The notes: generated from the letters alone by a model not told the origin. DNA of 64,000 nucleotides from Piromyces finnis (GCA_002104945.1 MCFH01000005.1:1043501-1107500); one strand, 5' to 3'; positions 1 through 11,877 are shown, counted from the first letter of the stretch. Program-made: numbers and translations.

Positions 1-117
1 AGAAGTAAGGTTATCGTAAAAAAATTGACAGACAAAATCAACGTATCATTTGACTTAGACATTCAAAAAGAATGGGAATTTGATACATTTAAAGTATTAA
101 AAGCAAGAAAAGGTTAA
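1..117 (+). CDS. C-terminal end of an unidentified protein (partial at window edge)
   Basis: An open frame runs from the first base to a TAA at 115-117 and gives 38 residues ending in ..FDTFKVLKARKG. The composition (mixed charged and hydrophobic residues, a Trp, no Asn or Lys homopolymer) and the sharp switch to very AT-rich DNA after the stop suggest the real 3' end of a + strand gene or its last exon. I do not recognise the protein. The 5' part lies outside the window, so no domain can be named. Confidence 0.6.
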   Translation, partial: RSKVIVKKLTDKINVSFDLDIQKEWEFDTFKVLKARKG

Positions 118-516
118 ATGTATATACAAGGAATTTTATATATATGTGTTTAAAATAACTTTACATATAAAATATTTTTATTGCTATCTTCATAATATAA
201 AAGAAAATATATAAATATATATATTTATTTTTTATAATCATATGTATTAATGATTATTTTTATTTTTTAAATATATATAATTTTGCTTTAAAACGCAAAA
301 TATTATTTAGTAGATTATTGTAAATAATAGTAAAAATTAATAAAATCATTCTTTTTTATTATTTATTTTAATTTAATAAACATAATCTCTATAATATCAA
401 AAGATACAATGTAATAATTTTTTATTTTCCATAGTCATAAAATTCTTTCTAATTCTTAAAATATTATGCAGTAATAATTTTTAAAAACTACTTAAAAAAG
501 AAGCGAAGATTAATAT
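118..516. other. AT-rich intergenic stretch
   Basis: Almost pure A/T sequence between the partial gene end and the first retrotransposon relic. I see no gene, RNA or notable repeat. Confidence 0.6.
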
Positions 517-1081
517 CTTTTTTTTTTTAATGGTAGCGAATATTTTAAAGTCTTTATTAATTTATTTAAATTATAATACATGTATTGAATAATAAATTGA
601 AAAATTAATAAAATATATATAAAAAAAGTAGTTTTATTGCCTGTCTTACCAATTTCTTCCACATCGTTGTTCTTAATTTTTTCTTTGAACCTTTTAAGCA
701 TTAACCATTGTTGTCTAATAATAAAAGACATTATTATGGTTATAAGTTCTGTAGTAATCATCAAAAATGGTGATCTTTAATAAGTGCTTTATTTAATTTG
801 AAACTTTCAAAATTCTTTCCATTCCTCTGAATGATCATTATTGTTAAAACCTCCCCTCCAAAAAAAGGAATTCAAACTTTTTTATTTTTCATATACTAGA
901 AATAATTATGCACATTAATATTCACTGGAATATTAGAACTGGCATTAACTATATTACTATTTAAACTATATCCATTTGAGTTTTTTAAGCATTTTCGTAA
1001 GGTGCAAATATAAATATATAATCATACCATCTGAAAATAGTTAAAACAAGGTGCGTATCTCCTAAACTAACTTCGAGATAT
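517..1081 (-). mobile_element. LINE relic A, 3' end with internal deletion
   Basis: On the minus strand this is a decayed copy of the element at 1086-3670. At about 1000-1075 it keeps a piece of the reverse transcriptase around the catalytic region (SLGDT.. followed by ..IFAPY..), broken by small indels. From about 950 it jumps to the C-terminal tail (..PVNIN.., a GG-containing stretch), then to residues matching TAELLTKIMPFAIGHQW in copy B. Its 3' UTR matches that of copy B (AATATTTTAAAG and TATAATACATGT blocks) and ends in a T-run at 518-528, the poly(A) tail on the minus strand. It abuts the poly(A) end of copy B at 1086. It has stops and frameshifts and is not functional. Confidence 0.75.
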
Positions 1082-1345
1082 TCACTTTTTTTTTTTTTTC
1101 TTATTTTTAACGGCATCAAATATTTTTAAACTTTATTAATAATTTAATTAAGATTATAATACATGTAAAATAAAAAATTAAAAATTAAAAATAAAAAAAA
1201 TATGTTTAAATAAACATAAATGAATAAAAATTGAGTATAATGTATTCTAGTAATTTTAATTAAAGTAAGAAAGTCACTATTATACTAAAGTATAATAATT
1301 GTATTTGACTTCCAATGGGACAACGAGCCAAAGATCAAAACTTTG

Positions 1346-1771
1346 TCATGAAACAAAATTATGATCTCCATTGGTTGCGCTGGCCCTTCTGGCCTGTCTT
1401 ACTATTTCTTCAGCATTGACGCTCTTGGATGTTGCTTCAAACCTTTTGAACATTGACCATTGATGGCCAATAGCAAAAGGCATGATTTTGGTTAGAAGTT
1501 CCGCTGTTACCGTCAAGAATGGTATTCCTTCGTTAGTGCCTGATTGAATCTGACACTTGCAAAGTTCTTTCCATTTCCTTGAATTGTAATTGATATTGTT
1601 AAAACTTCTTCCCCCAAGAAGAAATTTAAATATTTTATTGTACACACTAGAATAATCATACATATTAATATTCACCGGATTATTATAACTATTACTATTA
1701 TTAACTAAATTACTATCTAAATTAGAATTATTATCTTCACTATTGCTATTGCTATTACTATTACTATTATA

Positions 1772-1833
<62 letters not shown>

Positions 1834-1980
1834 GATTACTATTGTTACTATTACTATTGTTACTATTACTATTAATATGATTGCTGTCTCTACTGTTATT
1901 AACATTTTCAATATTATTGATAGGACTATTGGAATTACGTTGACTGAAAAAATTTAATAGCTGGACTATGGAATCAATGT
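1346..1980 (-). pseudogene. LINE C-terminal tail: Asn/Ser linker plus FLLGG domain
   Basis: Minus-strand reading is open from about 1980 to a stop at 1346. It starts after the Cys/His knuckle (shifted one frame from it), passes through an Asn/Ser-rich linker encoded by ATT repeats, and enters a compact domain with YNKIFKFLLGG, PFLTVTAELLTK and FKRF. The same domain is recognisable in copies A and C. I interpret it as the conserved C-terminal tail that follows the CCHC knuckle in LINE ORF2 proteins, where an LLGG-type motif and an FL..T helix are common. This is inference from position and from three local copies. Confidence 0.7.
1772..1831. repeat. (ATT)n microsatellite inside the LINE tail
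   Basis: About 20 uninterrupted ATT units, flanked by degenerate ACT/ATT units. Read on the minus strand it codes for Asn in the linker of the LINE C-terminal tail, so it is part of the element and not a separate insertion. Confidence 0.9.
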
Positions 1981-1989
1981 TTAATACGG

Positions 1990-2598
1990 ATATCTCTAAG
2001 TGTTGGACAATCTAATAACCAATACTTAATACTTTGAACACCACAGTTGCATCATGGACAGTAGTTAGGACAAATTGGATCAACAAATTTAGCAGCTTTG
2101 GCAACTCTAGCATCCAAGTTGTATCCACTTCTTGCTTTTAATAGCCAGTAGAAGACATAGGCAAACTCTGGGTTACTCATAACATAATTTGATAAAATCC
2201 TTAGTTTCAATAAATTTATTATCATCATAATATTGTGCTTTGATTGAATTTCCTTTGAGATCTTTCCAATAAAAGTTTTTAACTGCTTTAACATCTCCAT
2301 GCTTCTTTAATTTTTTATCAAGTGTCCTACTTGATTTGCACCATGTATATTTTCTAAATTTAGGAATGTAATTGACAAGGTGTGAGATAATACAATTTGA
2401 GTTTTTCCATTTGTTAAAACATCTAACCTGAGCTAATACACATTTGGCTGACAATGGAGGAATATTCAAATCTTTTGAGATAGTATAGAGATATAAACTA
2501 TACAGTTTTATGAACTCCGGCAACTCATCGTATTCCTTTGTTAACATTCTTCTGAGCAATCCTAGACCTAGCTTTGTTGGATCCAAGTAATGATGCAA
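1990..2598 (-). pseudogene. LINE ORF2 region between RT thumb and Cys/His knuckle
   Basis: Two overlapping minus-strand frames together give the post-RT region. From about 2570 the frame reads ..RRMLTKEYDELPEFIKLY.. to ..IKLCYE (2173-2598). It then continues one frame over as ..NPEFAYVFYWLLKARSGY.. to CPNYCP, a TGA, and CNCGVQSIKYWLLDCP. This is the C..C..(H/K)..C knuckle arrangement usual near the C-terminus of LINE ORF2. The same residues recur in the + strand relic at 44247, which confirms that the two frames were once one protein. Confidence 0.75.
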
Positions 2599-3600
2599 AG
2601 TATGAAACTCTGCTAATCACTTGTGAGTTAAGTACTAGCTTTTTGAAAGGAATAGGAATATTAGGATTTTTTAAGAATTTACTAAGTTTTGAAAAGAGTC
2701 CTTTCAAAACTTTGTTATTAAGAGTTTTAATAACTGGTTTAAGGGACAGATTCTTATCAAATGGAACACCAAGATAAGTAGTTGGAATAGGTTTTCCTGC
2801 TAAGTAAAATGTTGAATCTTTCTTGTTCTGATTTACTATTGATTCAGGACGAATCACCATCGTTGAGCATTTTTGGATACCAAATTCCATTTCATTATAC
2901 AAAGCCCATTCATTAACTCTTTTTAGCAACTTTTTTACGCATCTTCTTGATGGAGCATAAATAACTATATCATCAGCAAAAAGTTCACCATAGCATCGAG
3001 TGTCACCTAAACTGACTCCAAGATCTTCACACTCTTTAAATATATCATTAATAAAGAGATTAAAGAGAATAGGGGAAAGTGGGCAACCTTGACGGACTCC
3101 TTTCTTCACATCAAAAGATTTTGAGAATTGACCATCTAATTTGACATTAGCCTTAGATGTTAAATATAAATTTTTGATAAATTGTAAACCTTTACCTCGG
3201 ATTCCTAAGCAATCTAATTTATGGAGAATATTACCGATTGGGACTGAATCGTATGCTTTCCTGAGATCTAAAAAGGCCAAATATGTCTCTTTATTATCTA
3301 ATTGACGTCTACGGCATATTTCTTGGATTGAAATGAAAAGACTGATACTTTCTTCCTTTTTTCGAAAACCAAATTGTTCAGGTCTAATGAAATTATTCTT
3401 TAGACCATATTCTTAAATTCTAGTAGTGACAATTTTTGAAATCAACTTAATACCATTATTGATAAGTGAAATACCTCGGTAGTTATCACAATTTGTCAAA
3501 TCTTCCTTCGAATAGAAACAATACTAGACTCATTCCATGAGCTGGGAAAGTCTCCATCCCAAATACGGTTGAATAATTTAAGAATAAAATTTAAACCATG
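2525..3600 (-). pseudogene. Non-LTR reverse transcriptase, broken
   Basis: The intact part (2525-3280) has the classic LINE RT motifs in order: AFLDLRKAYDSVP (motif A with catalytic Asp), KKGVRQGCPLSPILFNLFIND (motif B region), ELFADDIVIYAP (the Y/FxDD catalytic box), and YLGVPF (thumb-proximal motif). Upstream, 3281-3600 continues the fingers: DNYRGISLI and PEQFGFRKKEES, interrupted by a TAA near 3415 and a frameshift near 3510, with ..WDGDFPSSWNES.. before it. The catalytic Asp pair is present, but the frame breaks make the copy inactive. RVT_1-type RTs without LTRs prime reverse transcription at a nicked target site. Confidence 0.9.
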
Positions 3601-3783
3601 AGCATCATTATCTGAAGTGGTATTACCAGAAGAATTATTATCTGTAGCATTATTAGAATCATTACTATATCACTTGATATATCAAGTGATATCCAACTAT
3701 ACTTATCGGATACGATGATTTAGTATATATATCTCGAGCGGCGAATATGAATATGTTCAACAGGATATCCATCCTTTGACAAA

Positions 3784-4236
3784 TTAGATCGGATTGTTGA
3801 TGAGATAAATTGATTGCTGAATTGATTGTTGAATAGAATGTTGATGTTTATTAGAAACTAAAATTTTATGTTTGAATGTGGAAAAAGTGTATTTGTGATT
3901 CCTTCTACTACGAGCTGAAAAGGAAATTGAGGTAATTGAAAGTTTCTTCTTTAACAAGTGTAAGATTTTAATACAATCTTTCGTTGAACCATGAACCTTG
4001 ACTAAAAAAAAGTGATTATTGAAAGTCTGAAAATATTTAACACTAATAACTGAATTAAATTTATCTTCCAGAATAACCTCGAGTTTTTTCCATAGCATAT
4101 TAACTGACCATGATCGAATACCACGGATAAAGAAGGTGCTAATATCATCTAAGCGGATACCATAAGACCGGGTACCACGTCTGATATAATTCTTATCTTT
4201 TATATAAAGGACTGGAATGATAATTAATTCTAATTA
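3784..4236 (-). pseudogene. Possible LINE 5' region (ORF1-like fragment)
   Basis: A minus-strand open frame without a clear start reads from about 4236 (..IIIPVLYIKDKNYIRRGT..) to a stop at 3784. It contains RSWSVNMLWKKLE, then a beta-alpha-beta-looking stretch (ISVKYFQTFNNHFFLVKV), a basic SARSRR patch and Gln/Asn-rich residues. It lies directly upstream of the RT relic in the same orientation, about 120 bases from it, so it is probably the N-terminal nucleic-acid-binding part of the same element with the endonuclease deleted between them. That is inference; it could also be a separate element or a host gene relic. Confidence 0.4.
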
Positions 4237-4785
4237 AAAAATATTGAATATAAAATAAATACTAATAAAAATTATAAATATAACGTATATGGTAAATAAA
4301 ATCTGTCTCTCTCTTCTTAAAAGTACTGGATAGTACAAAAATTGTTACGATGCTTTGATTAAAGTTTCTTTTTTTTTGAATTCTAGTTGTAAATTTTCTT
4401 TAGAAATTCTAGTTTTGGTTTGTTGTTAGTAAATTCGATTCGCTTTTTGACACTAAAATTATTTGACTTTACTTTTCATTAAATATTTAAATTGGTAAAA
4501 AAATTTGAGTCAAGAATGTCGACGCCAGAAAGCTTGTGAATAGTATTTTTACATGATGTAGAGTAAATCAGTCTCTTACAAGAAACAATACAACAATAGC
4601 TACATGAATATAAAAATAAAATGCAAATGCTAAAGTTGACTACATTGGATTCTTACAAGAGAAGAGTAGTACTACATGAATACATGAATAAAAGAAAAAA
4701 TACAGCAACAAAATGTATTACTCTTCTAATTAAATACTATACAAACTTACCTGAATACCAAACATTCAACTTATCTATCAAATAC
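4237..4785. other. AT-rich stretch between LINE relics
   Basis: No convincing gene. A short + strand frame at 4621-4812 runs into the T-run of the next relic and has no protein-like features. The related phrases cttacaag and tacatgaat recur around 4575-4690, suggesting a decayed local duplication. Confidence 0.45.
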
Positions 4786-5640
4786 TTTTTTTTTTTTTTT
4801 TTTTTTTTTTAGACTAGGAAGAGAATACACATCTTTTATTTATTTACTTATTTAATTAGTGATATTACATAATATTAGGTGATAATACATATTGATATTG
4901 ATATAATAAATAATAAATAAAAATAATAAAATATATATAAATATAAATATAAATATAAAAAAATATAAAATAATTATTTAAGTTGCATAAAAGTTCAATG
5001 AACGCTGCAATTTGTATTGTGTGGGATTGGTCCCTACCTAATAAATTAAATGAAATAAAAAAAAAAAAGTAACATCAGGTATGATAGTGTGGTGTCCACT
5101 AAACTCTCCCATGAGTTCATAATGTTTTCATTCGAATTTGAGGAAATACTAACATTGAACCCTGTGTACGGAACATTGGAAATGTTCCTTTGCCATATCG
5201 GTACGACGTCGGCGCTCTTGATTACGCTAGGTGTCTTACTAAACCTATCAAAAAGTAGCTTCATAGAGCTACTAATGATAGGGATTGTTTTAGTAAGAAA
5301 AGCCGCGAGACCCTCTACATATGGAACATGAGACCCCGATGAACTGTAAAGCTGTTCATTCAAATGTCTTTGTTCCGCCTTATCGAATTGTAGCTCATCA
5401 TAAGCTAAAGTTCCACCAAGAAGGAACGTAAAAATATAATTATAAATTGTTTTTCTTACTTCCGTTTCGGGGAGTAAGTATGTTCCATCAAATACTTCGA
5501 GATCTTCACAGTCTTTAAAAAAAATACTAATAAAGAGAATAAAAAAAAATTGGAGAAAGTGGCTAACCTTAATAAACACCTTTTTAATATCAAAAGACTT
5601 TGAGAATAAATTTTTGACCTATCGTAAACATTTACCACTA
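4786..5640 (-). mobile_element. LINE relic C, RT palm joined to the C-terminal tail
   Basis: Minus strand. At 5640-5500 the sequence reads FSKSFDIKK, a frame change, then FFILFISIFFKDCEDLEV. This matches FSKSFDVKK..SPILFNLFINDIFKECEDLGV of copy B just before the FADD box. Within about 15 codons it passes into YNYIFTFLLGG, GLAAFLTKTIPI and FDRFSKT, which is the C-terminal tail. So the FADD box, thumb, knuckle and Asn linker are missing. A 25-base T-run at 4786-4810 is the minus-strand poly(A) tail and fixes the 3' end. The tail part (about 5046-5460) is still open for some 130 codons. No function is expected. Confidence 0.8.
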
Positions 5641-6346
5641 ATAATGCTTACACCGTCTAATGACTATTATTTTAAGAATACAACAGAATTTGCTAATCTT
5701 TTTATTTTTTTTTAATTATAATTGCAATGATTGTTTGATATTTTACTTTATTTTCTTTTTTTTTTTTTTTTTTTTTTTTGTTATTTTTAAAAAAAAATAA
5801 TATTAATTACTATTAAATATTATTAATTTTTTAATAACTATCTACATTAATGTCTTTTTATAAAAAAAAATATATGAAAATAACTAATATATATAAAAAA
5901 AATATTTATTTATATAATAATATAAAAAATAATATGAATGAAAAAAAAAATCATTTCTATTTTTGTTAATTATAAAATATTAAATTAAAATTTTTATTGC
6001 TTTTCGATTGTTCGCTATTATATTAATAATAATAAAAATTTAATGAATTAAAATTATGGCTTTTGAATAAATAAATTCTTTTTGATCTATAATTAATACA
6101 GTTATTTAAAAATATATAATAAATCTATTACTGATAAATATTTTTTTCTATAATATTTTTTGTATATATAATATTGACTTCTCTATTATTTTTATTAATA
6201 TTATTAATATCTTAAACAATATAAAATATTAATTATATTGATAAAAATAATAAATTAAAAATAATAAAAAAATATATACTCAGATAAATTATATATTTTT
6301 GTCCTTTATAATTAATAACTTTATATTTTCTATGATTTTAATTACT
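5641..6346. other. AT-rich intergenic stretch
   Basis: Very AT-rich with a T-run near 5757-5779. It serves as the 3' flank of the minus-strand bromodomain gene. Nothing else is visible. Confidence 0.6.
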
Positions 6347-8873
6347 TCATTCACCGTCATTAGATTCATCCCCCGAATCACTTGATTCACCAGCACTTGA
6401 ATATTCACTTAAATTTTGAATTTCTTGATTAACTGGCTTTTGAACTGTCTTTACTGGTTTTGACACCTTTTTTACATATCGGTATAATTTCCTCAAAGTA
6501 ACAGGATCAATTGTTTCAATATCAAGTTCTATTTCTTCTTGTCCATCTTTAAGATCTGGTATTCCTGATCTAATAATATCTATTACACCATTTAGATTAT
6601 CTTCATCTAAACGACTTATCATTTCACTTAATTCTTTCTTTTGAGCATACGTGATACTTTGGACCTTTGGTTTTTTAATAGGAGCTTCAACTTTTTGTCT
6701 CTTTGCCTTTGGTGGTGGATTAATATTTGGAGTAGAAACTGCTGAGGAAGCCAAAGAACCAGATTGACTTGGAATAGGTTCCCCATTATAAATTTTACCA
6801 CTCTTCCATTTTACACCACATTTATTACAAAGTGAACCTTTACCACTTGGTCCACGTCTCCACATTGGAGTTTCGGAACCACCACAATATTCACAAACTT
6901 TTCCTTGACTATTTGCTGGAGAACGTTTAGCAGGTGAACTAGTTTCACTCTTTGTTTTCGAACGTTTTCTTGTACCAGTTGTTTGTAATGCTGAATTAGT
7001 AATTGCGGTTTTTCTGATATTATTTTGCTTCTTTCTACCACGTGAAGCCGGAGTTGGACTTGGTAACACATTTGAAGTTGAGCTTATTCTTCTATGCGCA
7101 GCAGCAATGGCTTTATTACTTATTGGTGTTTCTTTTTCAGAATTTGAATAATATTCAGAAAATGTTGATATTGAACGTCTTGACTTCTTTCTTGCATGTC
7201 TAGACATGCTAGATTGTGCTTGTAATAATTCTAACTGTTGTTGAACTTGTTGTAAACATGCTGTTAAAGCTGTAATTTGTTGCTCAACTAATTCATCTTC
7301 CGAATCAGAAGAAGATTCTGATAATTCTTCATCATCACCAATATCTTCCTCATCCATTTCACGATAGGATCTCTTTTTTATTCTTTTCTTTAATGTGGCC
7401 TTTGACGCAACTTTTATTGCCTTTTTAGCTGCCTTTTTCACCTTTGCTGTTGTTGCTTTACTTGCTTTTAATAATTTAATATCATTATCCTCTTCATAAG
7501 TATCCATGTCCAATTTTTCTTCTTCTTCTTGTTTTGAAATATAATTTTTCATTTCATTTTGTTCCATTAAACTTCGTTTTTGTTGTTGCTTTATTCTTTT
7601 CATTAAAAGCTCATCTTCCGGTTCAAAATGTTGTGGTGGTCTTACTTGGCGCCTTGGTCTCCTTTCAGAATTCTCCATTGTTGACAAATCAATATTGAAT
7701 TTATGTAATAATATTTCAGTAAAATGATCTGGGTATTTTTTTAATTGTTCAATAAAAAAATCTTTCATCTCTTGTCCCATTTTATGTACAGGATTATTAG
7801 GTGGATTATATGTCATACAATTTTTAAAAACTAAATCAACATCATCAACAAATTCATTCATAGTAGGGTATTCTCCTTTTTTAAGCTTCTTTAAAATGGT
7901 TGAAAAATCCATTGGTGTTTTAATTACATTGAAATAATCGGGTATATTTAAAGCTACTGGATCTACCGGTTTTAAAAATGGTATAGCATTTGGTTGACGT
8001 TCCATAGTTTTTATTATCATTGAGCATACACTAGATTCTTTTCTTGGCATATGTCTTTTTTTCTGTTCACTATCAATTGGCGACATATCATTACTTTGCG
8101 ATATTTCCTTGTCACTATAATTATTTGTATCGTTGATATTTGTATTTGATATATCAGATTGATTTGATATTTCATTATTTGAAATTTTGGAATCATCGAT
8201 CATTTGATTCTCATTTTTATTATCTATATTTTCTACTTTTTCTGATTCACCATCTATGCTATTATTTTCCTCTTTTTTAAATACAGTGTTCACTTCTACT
8301 TTAACACTATCTGAATCATTTACTTCCTCGTTTTTTATGACATTTACTTTTGAATTATCGTTATTTTCCTCTGCTGTTTCGCTTAGTTCTTCTTTATTAT
8401 TATTTTCTATAATTTTTTTATCATCCTCTTCATCAGACGTTAACCCTATTGAATCTTTATCATTATTTTTTATATTTGTCGCTTCTTTATCTTCATTTGT
8501 TATTTTATTATTATTATTATTAATATTATCTTTTGATATATTTAAATCATCTTTATTGTCTGTTTTTTCATCATTATTACTTATATCTTCATCTATATCC
8601 ATTTTATCTATATCTTTAACCTCCTTATTATCTATTTCTTCATCTTTATTTTCTTCTACACTCACTTTATTCTCTATATTATTATCTTATTTTTATAATT
8701 TATAATAATTAAAAAAATATTATTAATTATTTCAACAATAAATTTATCTATTTTTTTAATAAAAACATCAACAAAAAATTACCAGTTTTAGCATTGTCAT
8801 TTTCATTTTCTATAATCTTTTCCTTTTCCATGCTTGCATCATTTATTATATCTTTAGAATTTTCAACTACCAT
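6347..8873 (-). CDS. BET-like chromatin protein: bromodomain + GATA zinc finger + NET domain
   Basis: Two exons: ATG at 8873 to 8783, then 8685 to 6347 (donor GTAATT, acceptor AAATAAG; the phase-1 junction makes an Asp codon). The product is 809 residues. Residues 1-240 are acidic, Asn/Asp/Glu-rich and low complexity. A bromodomain spans about 248-352 (IPF/LKPVDP shelf, [17 protein letters not shown], acetyl-lysine Asn in CMTYNPP). A coiled-coil-like Gln/Leu segment follows an acidic Ser run. A GATA-type finger (CEYCGG-x12-SLCNKCG) lies near 628-665, and a NET/extraterminal domain near 704-775 ([38 protein letters not shown]). The tail is acidic. Known BET proteins read acetylated histones and recruit transcription factors through NET. 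Fungal Bdf-type members normally carry two bromodomains and no GATA finger, so this layout is unusual. A GTG at 8665 could be mistaken for the start, but exon 1 supplies a proper ATG. Confidence 0.88.
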
Positions 8874-9831
8874 TTTTTTTCTTTAATAATTATAAATGTT
8901 TGTATTATCTATTATAAAATTAAACATTTAATTTAGTTTCTTTAAAAATTAAAATATTTAGCATAACCCTTTAATATTTTACAAAAATTAATAAGGTACT
9001 AATTTATTATAGTAATAATAATAATACTTACAACAAAAAAAATTATTTGCTTTACAATTTATTATTGCGTTTTGACAATGGTTCTTTTTATATAATTTAA
9101 TAAAATAAACAATAACAGTTCACTTTGTAACTTATGTTAAAAAAAAATTGTTTTGAAAATACTGAATTTTATAGCTGGTATATTTATCACACTTTATTTA
9201 AGTTTTATTATTATTACTGTTATAGATACATGCATTTATTATATATAATAGTATGAAATAAATATATATAATTAATATTCAAATTGTTTTTCATTATTTT
9301 TTTTTAATTAAATCATTTATTTTTAAAAAATAATTTTTTCTATTAATATTTTTTATCTAAAATTTTTTATTTATATAATTAATATATTGGGTTTATAATA
9401 TTATATGATATTTATAAATATTGGAATAAATAAAAAAAAATATTTATTATTCAATCAATTAAAATTTTCTAATTAAAAATAATATATTATTAATATATTG
9501 TATATTATGTAAATTTTACATTAATTTTCAGATTTTATGGTATTAAATTTTATAAAACATGGCAAAAATTGCTATAAAAATATTATTAATATAAAAAAAT
9601 TTTTTTAAAGAAAAATTTTTTTTTTAGAAAATTGAAAATTTCTTAATTTTTGTTTTTTTAAATTATCTTATTGGTTGAGTGGTAAATATTATTGTCTATA
9701 ATTTGGTAATATGATTGGTTTTTATATCAGCCACAATATTTATATATTTGTTTTAGAGTACTAACAACTATTCATAAGATTCCATGTCATTAATTGTAAA
9801 ATAATAATAATAATAATTAATAATAATACTA

Positions 9832-10067
<236 letters not shown>

Positions 10068-10690
10068 AATATTTCTTATTATAAAGTTTATAAAGTAAAT
10101 AAATAATATAAATAAATATTTTATATTAATAATTTTATATTAATAATATATAGTTATTTTCAATAGAATGAATTAAATAAAAAGATGAATATAAAATATT
10201 AATTAAGTAAATAAACATTTATTTATAGTGACACTAATTTAAAATTTTGGTTATTTTTAAATGCAATTGAATTAATTTCATTAATTATAGAAAGCTTTAA
10301 TAAATATGTGTTAATTTCTGTGAATGCATTTATGGTTAAAATCAGCAGATATTTTTAGTTATTATAAAAACTAATAATTCATTAATTAATAATAATTAAT
10401 TGAAAAAAAAAATAAATAAACTAAATTCATGTGTAATGATCAAAATACTAATATTGATTATTTTTTATATTTCTGTATTATATTAACATAAACATAAATT
10501 CAATAATTAAAATGAATTTTGAATTTTTTTATATTATTTCTTATTGTATACTATTAAAATAAAAGAATAATAGATTAAAAAGAAACAAATAAACTTTTTA
10601 ACTAATTCTAGTTCTAGTCGTTGATTTTATATTTTTATATATTTTATCATTATAAATCATATTCAACAAAATAAATGAAATTAAATTACA

Positions 10691-10774
10691 ATTAACTTTT
10701 TTAAAAAAGTTTATGGAAAATATTCTTTTTTATTATTTAATATTTTCCATAAACTTTTGAAAAAAAAAGTTAAT
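10691..10774. repeat. Near-perfect inverted repeat, 34-36 bp arms
   Basis: Left arm 10691-10724 (attaactttttt..) and right arm 10739-10774 are reverse complements apart from a small bulge in the A/T run. The core AAGTTTATGGAAAATATT pairs perfectly. The loop is 14 bases. It could form a long hairpin in DNA or RNA. It has no coding content and may be a MITE-like fold-back element or a transcription boundary. Confidence 0.85.
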
Positions 10775-11418
10775 AACTTATAACTTACTTAAAAAAATAT
10801 TGAATTCGGAATTTAAAATTAAAACATTTTTAAAATTAAATACTTTCATAATTATTGATATTGATATAAACATAAAGTAGAAGTATTACAATAAAGTTCA
10901 AATTATTCACACAATTTACTTTTTTTTTGTTAATTTTAAAAAACTAAATAACTTTTTACTGTAATTTGATTCATGTACTTATTTATTTGTTAAAATATTT
11001 TTTACATGAAAATATATATATTTATATAACATTAAGTATCCTATTTTCCTTGTATTATAGTCGAAAATATATATGTAATTTTTAGCTTCAAATAATAAAA
11101 AAAAAATAAAAATTAAAAACTTTAATAACCTTATTATACTTTATACCATTTCTCCAAAATTTTTCATATTTTAAACTTTTAACTAAAAATTTCGGTTCAT
11201 TATTTTCATTATTTTAAATAAAATGATATATGAATAAAGTTTTGAAGTATATCAATCTAAAAAATAGGTAGATTATTATTTTATCAAAATAAATATTAAC
11301 TAAAAAATTTTTTTCTTTTTTATTTTATTTACTATTCAGCATTCGATTAATAAAAAATATTACATTTAAATTAATTATTTACACAATATAGCAATTATAT
11401 AATACAAATAAAATCAAA

Positions 11419-11877
11419 ATGAATGTTAATGTAGTTGATATACTTAAAATTATTTTATGTATTGTTTTACCACCTCTTGCTGTTTTTCTTGATAGGTAAT
11501 AAATTTAATCATCATATATTACCATATTTTAATAAATGTTTATATTGTCAAAATATTAAACTATTTAATAAATTATATAAAATAAAGAGGATGTGATTGT
11601 TCTTTCCTTTTAAATATTATCCTAACAATTTTAGGTTGGCTTCCGGGTTGTATTCATGCATGTAAGTTAAAAAATTCTATCACATATACTATCTAATGAA
11701 TAAATACATTTTTCATTTTTCTTACTAATTATTTTTTAAAATATATATATAATAAAATATATTTAGTAATTGTTATATGCAAATAATTTCTCACTAATTA
11801 ACAATATAAAAATCAATATTAATATATAAAGCAATATTTTATTTTTATTACTTTTCCTATTTTCAGTTTTTACATAA
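11419..11877 (+). CDS. Pmp3/UPF0057-type plasma membrane proteolipid (small, three exons)
   Basis: Exon 1 is 11419-11495, reading MNVNVVDILKIILCIVLPPL then AVFLD. Exon 2 is 11588-11661, reading RGCDCSFLLNIILTILGWLP then GCIHA. A likely exon 3 is 11867-11877. The first donor is GTAATA and the acceptor TAAAG. The second donor is a consensus GTAAGT and its acceptor follows TTTTCAG. The model gives 53 residues with two hydrophobic helices around LPPLAVF..RGC and GWLPG.IHA, the signature of the Pmp3 family. Pmp3 proteins (about 52-57 residues) modulate membrane potential and cation tolerance at the plasma membrane. The end is odd: exon 3 in the spliced frame gives only FFT-stop, while another frame reads FYIIFKKI-stop, the usual family ending. 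Without the second splice the product would end ..HACKLKNSITYTI. Family assignment is firm; the last exon is not. Confidence 0.8.

Larger units (their letters stand above)
1086..3670 (-). mobile_element. LINE relic B (non-LTR retrotransposon, degenerate)
   Basis: This is the longest copy of the local LINE family. In minus-strand order it carries the fingers of the reverse transcriptase (pre-palm motif DNYRGISLI), the palm with FADD, the thumb, a Cys/His knuckle, an Asn/Ser linker encoded by an ATT microsatellite, a C-terminal tail domain, a 3' UTR and a poly(A) tail (T-run 1086-1099). At least four disruptions are visible: a frameshift near 3510, a stop near 3415, a frameshift near 2540-2590 and a TGA inside the Cys/His knuckle near 2050. 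No endonuclease domain can be found upstream, so the copy is 5' deleted or truncated. Confidence 0.85.

Noticed and set aside
1346-1675. Independent small host gene with the FLLGG domain
   Set aside because: The same domain recurs in the other LINE relics next to RT fragments and is followed by a 3' UTR and poly(A) tract, so it is the retrotransposon tail.
8256-8705. 149-codon + frame opposite the bromodomain gene
   Set aside because: Ser/Leu/Phe-rich antisense of the acidic N-terminal region; no independent support.
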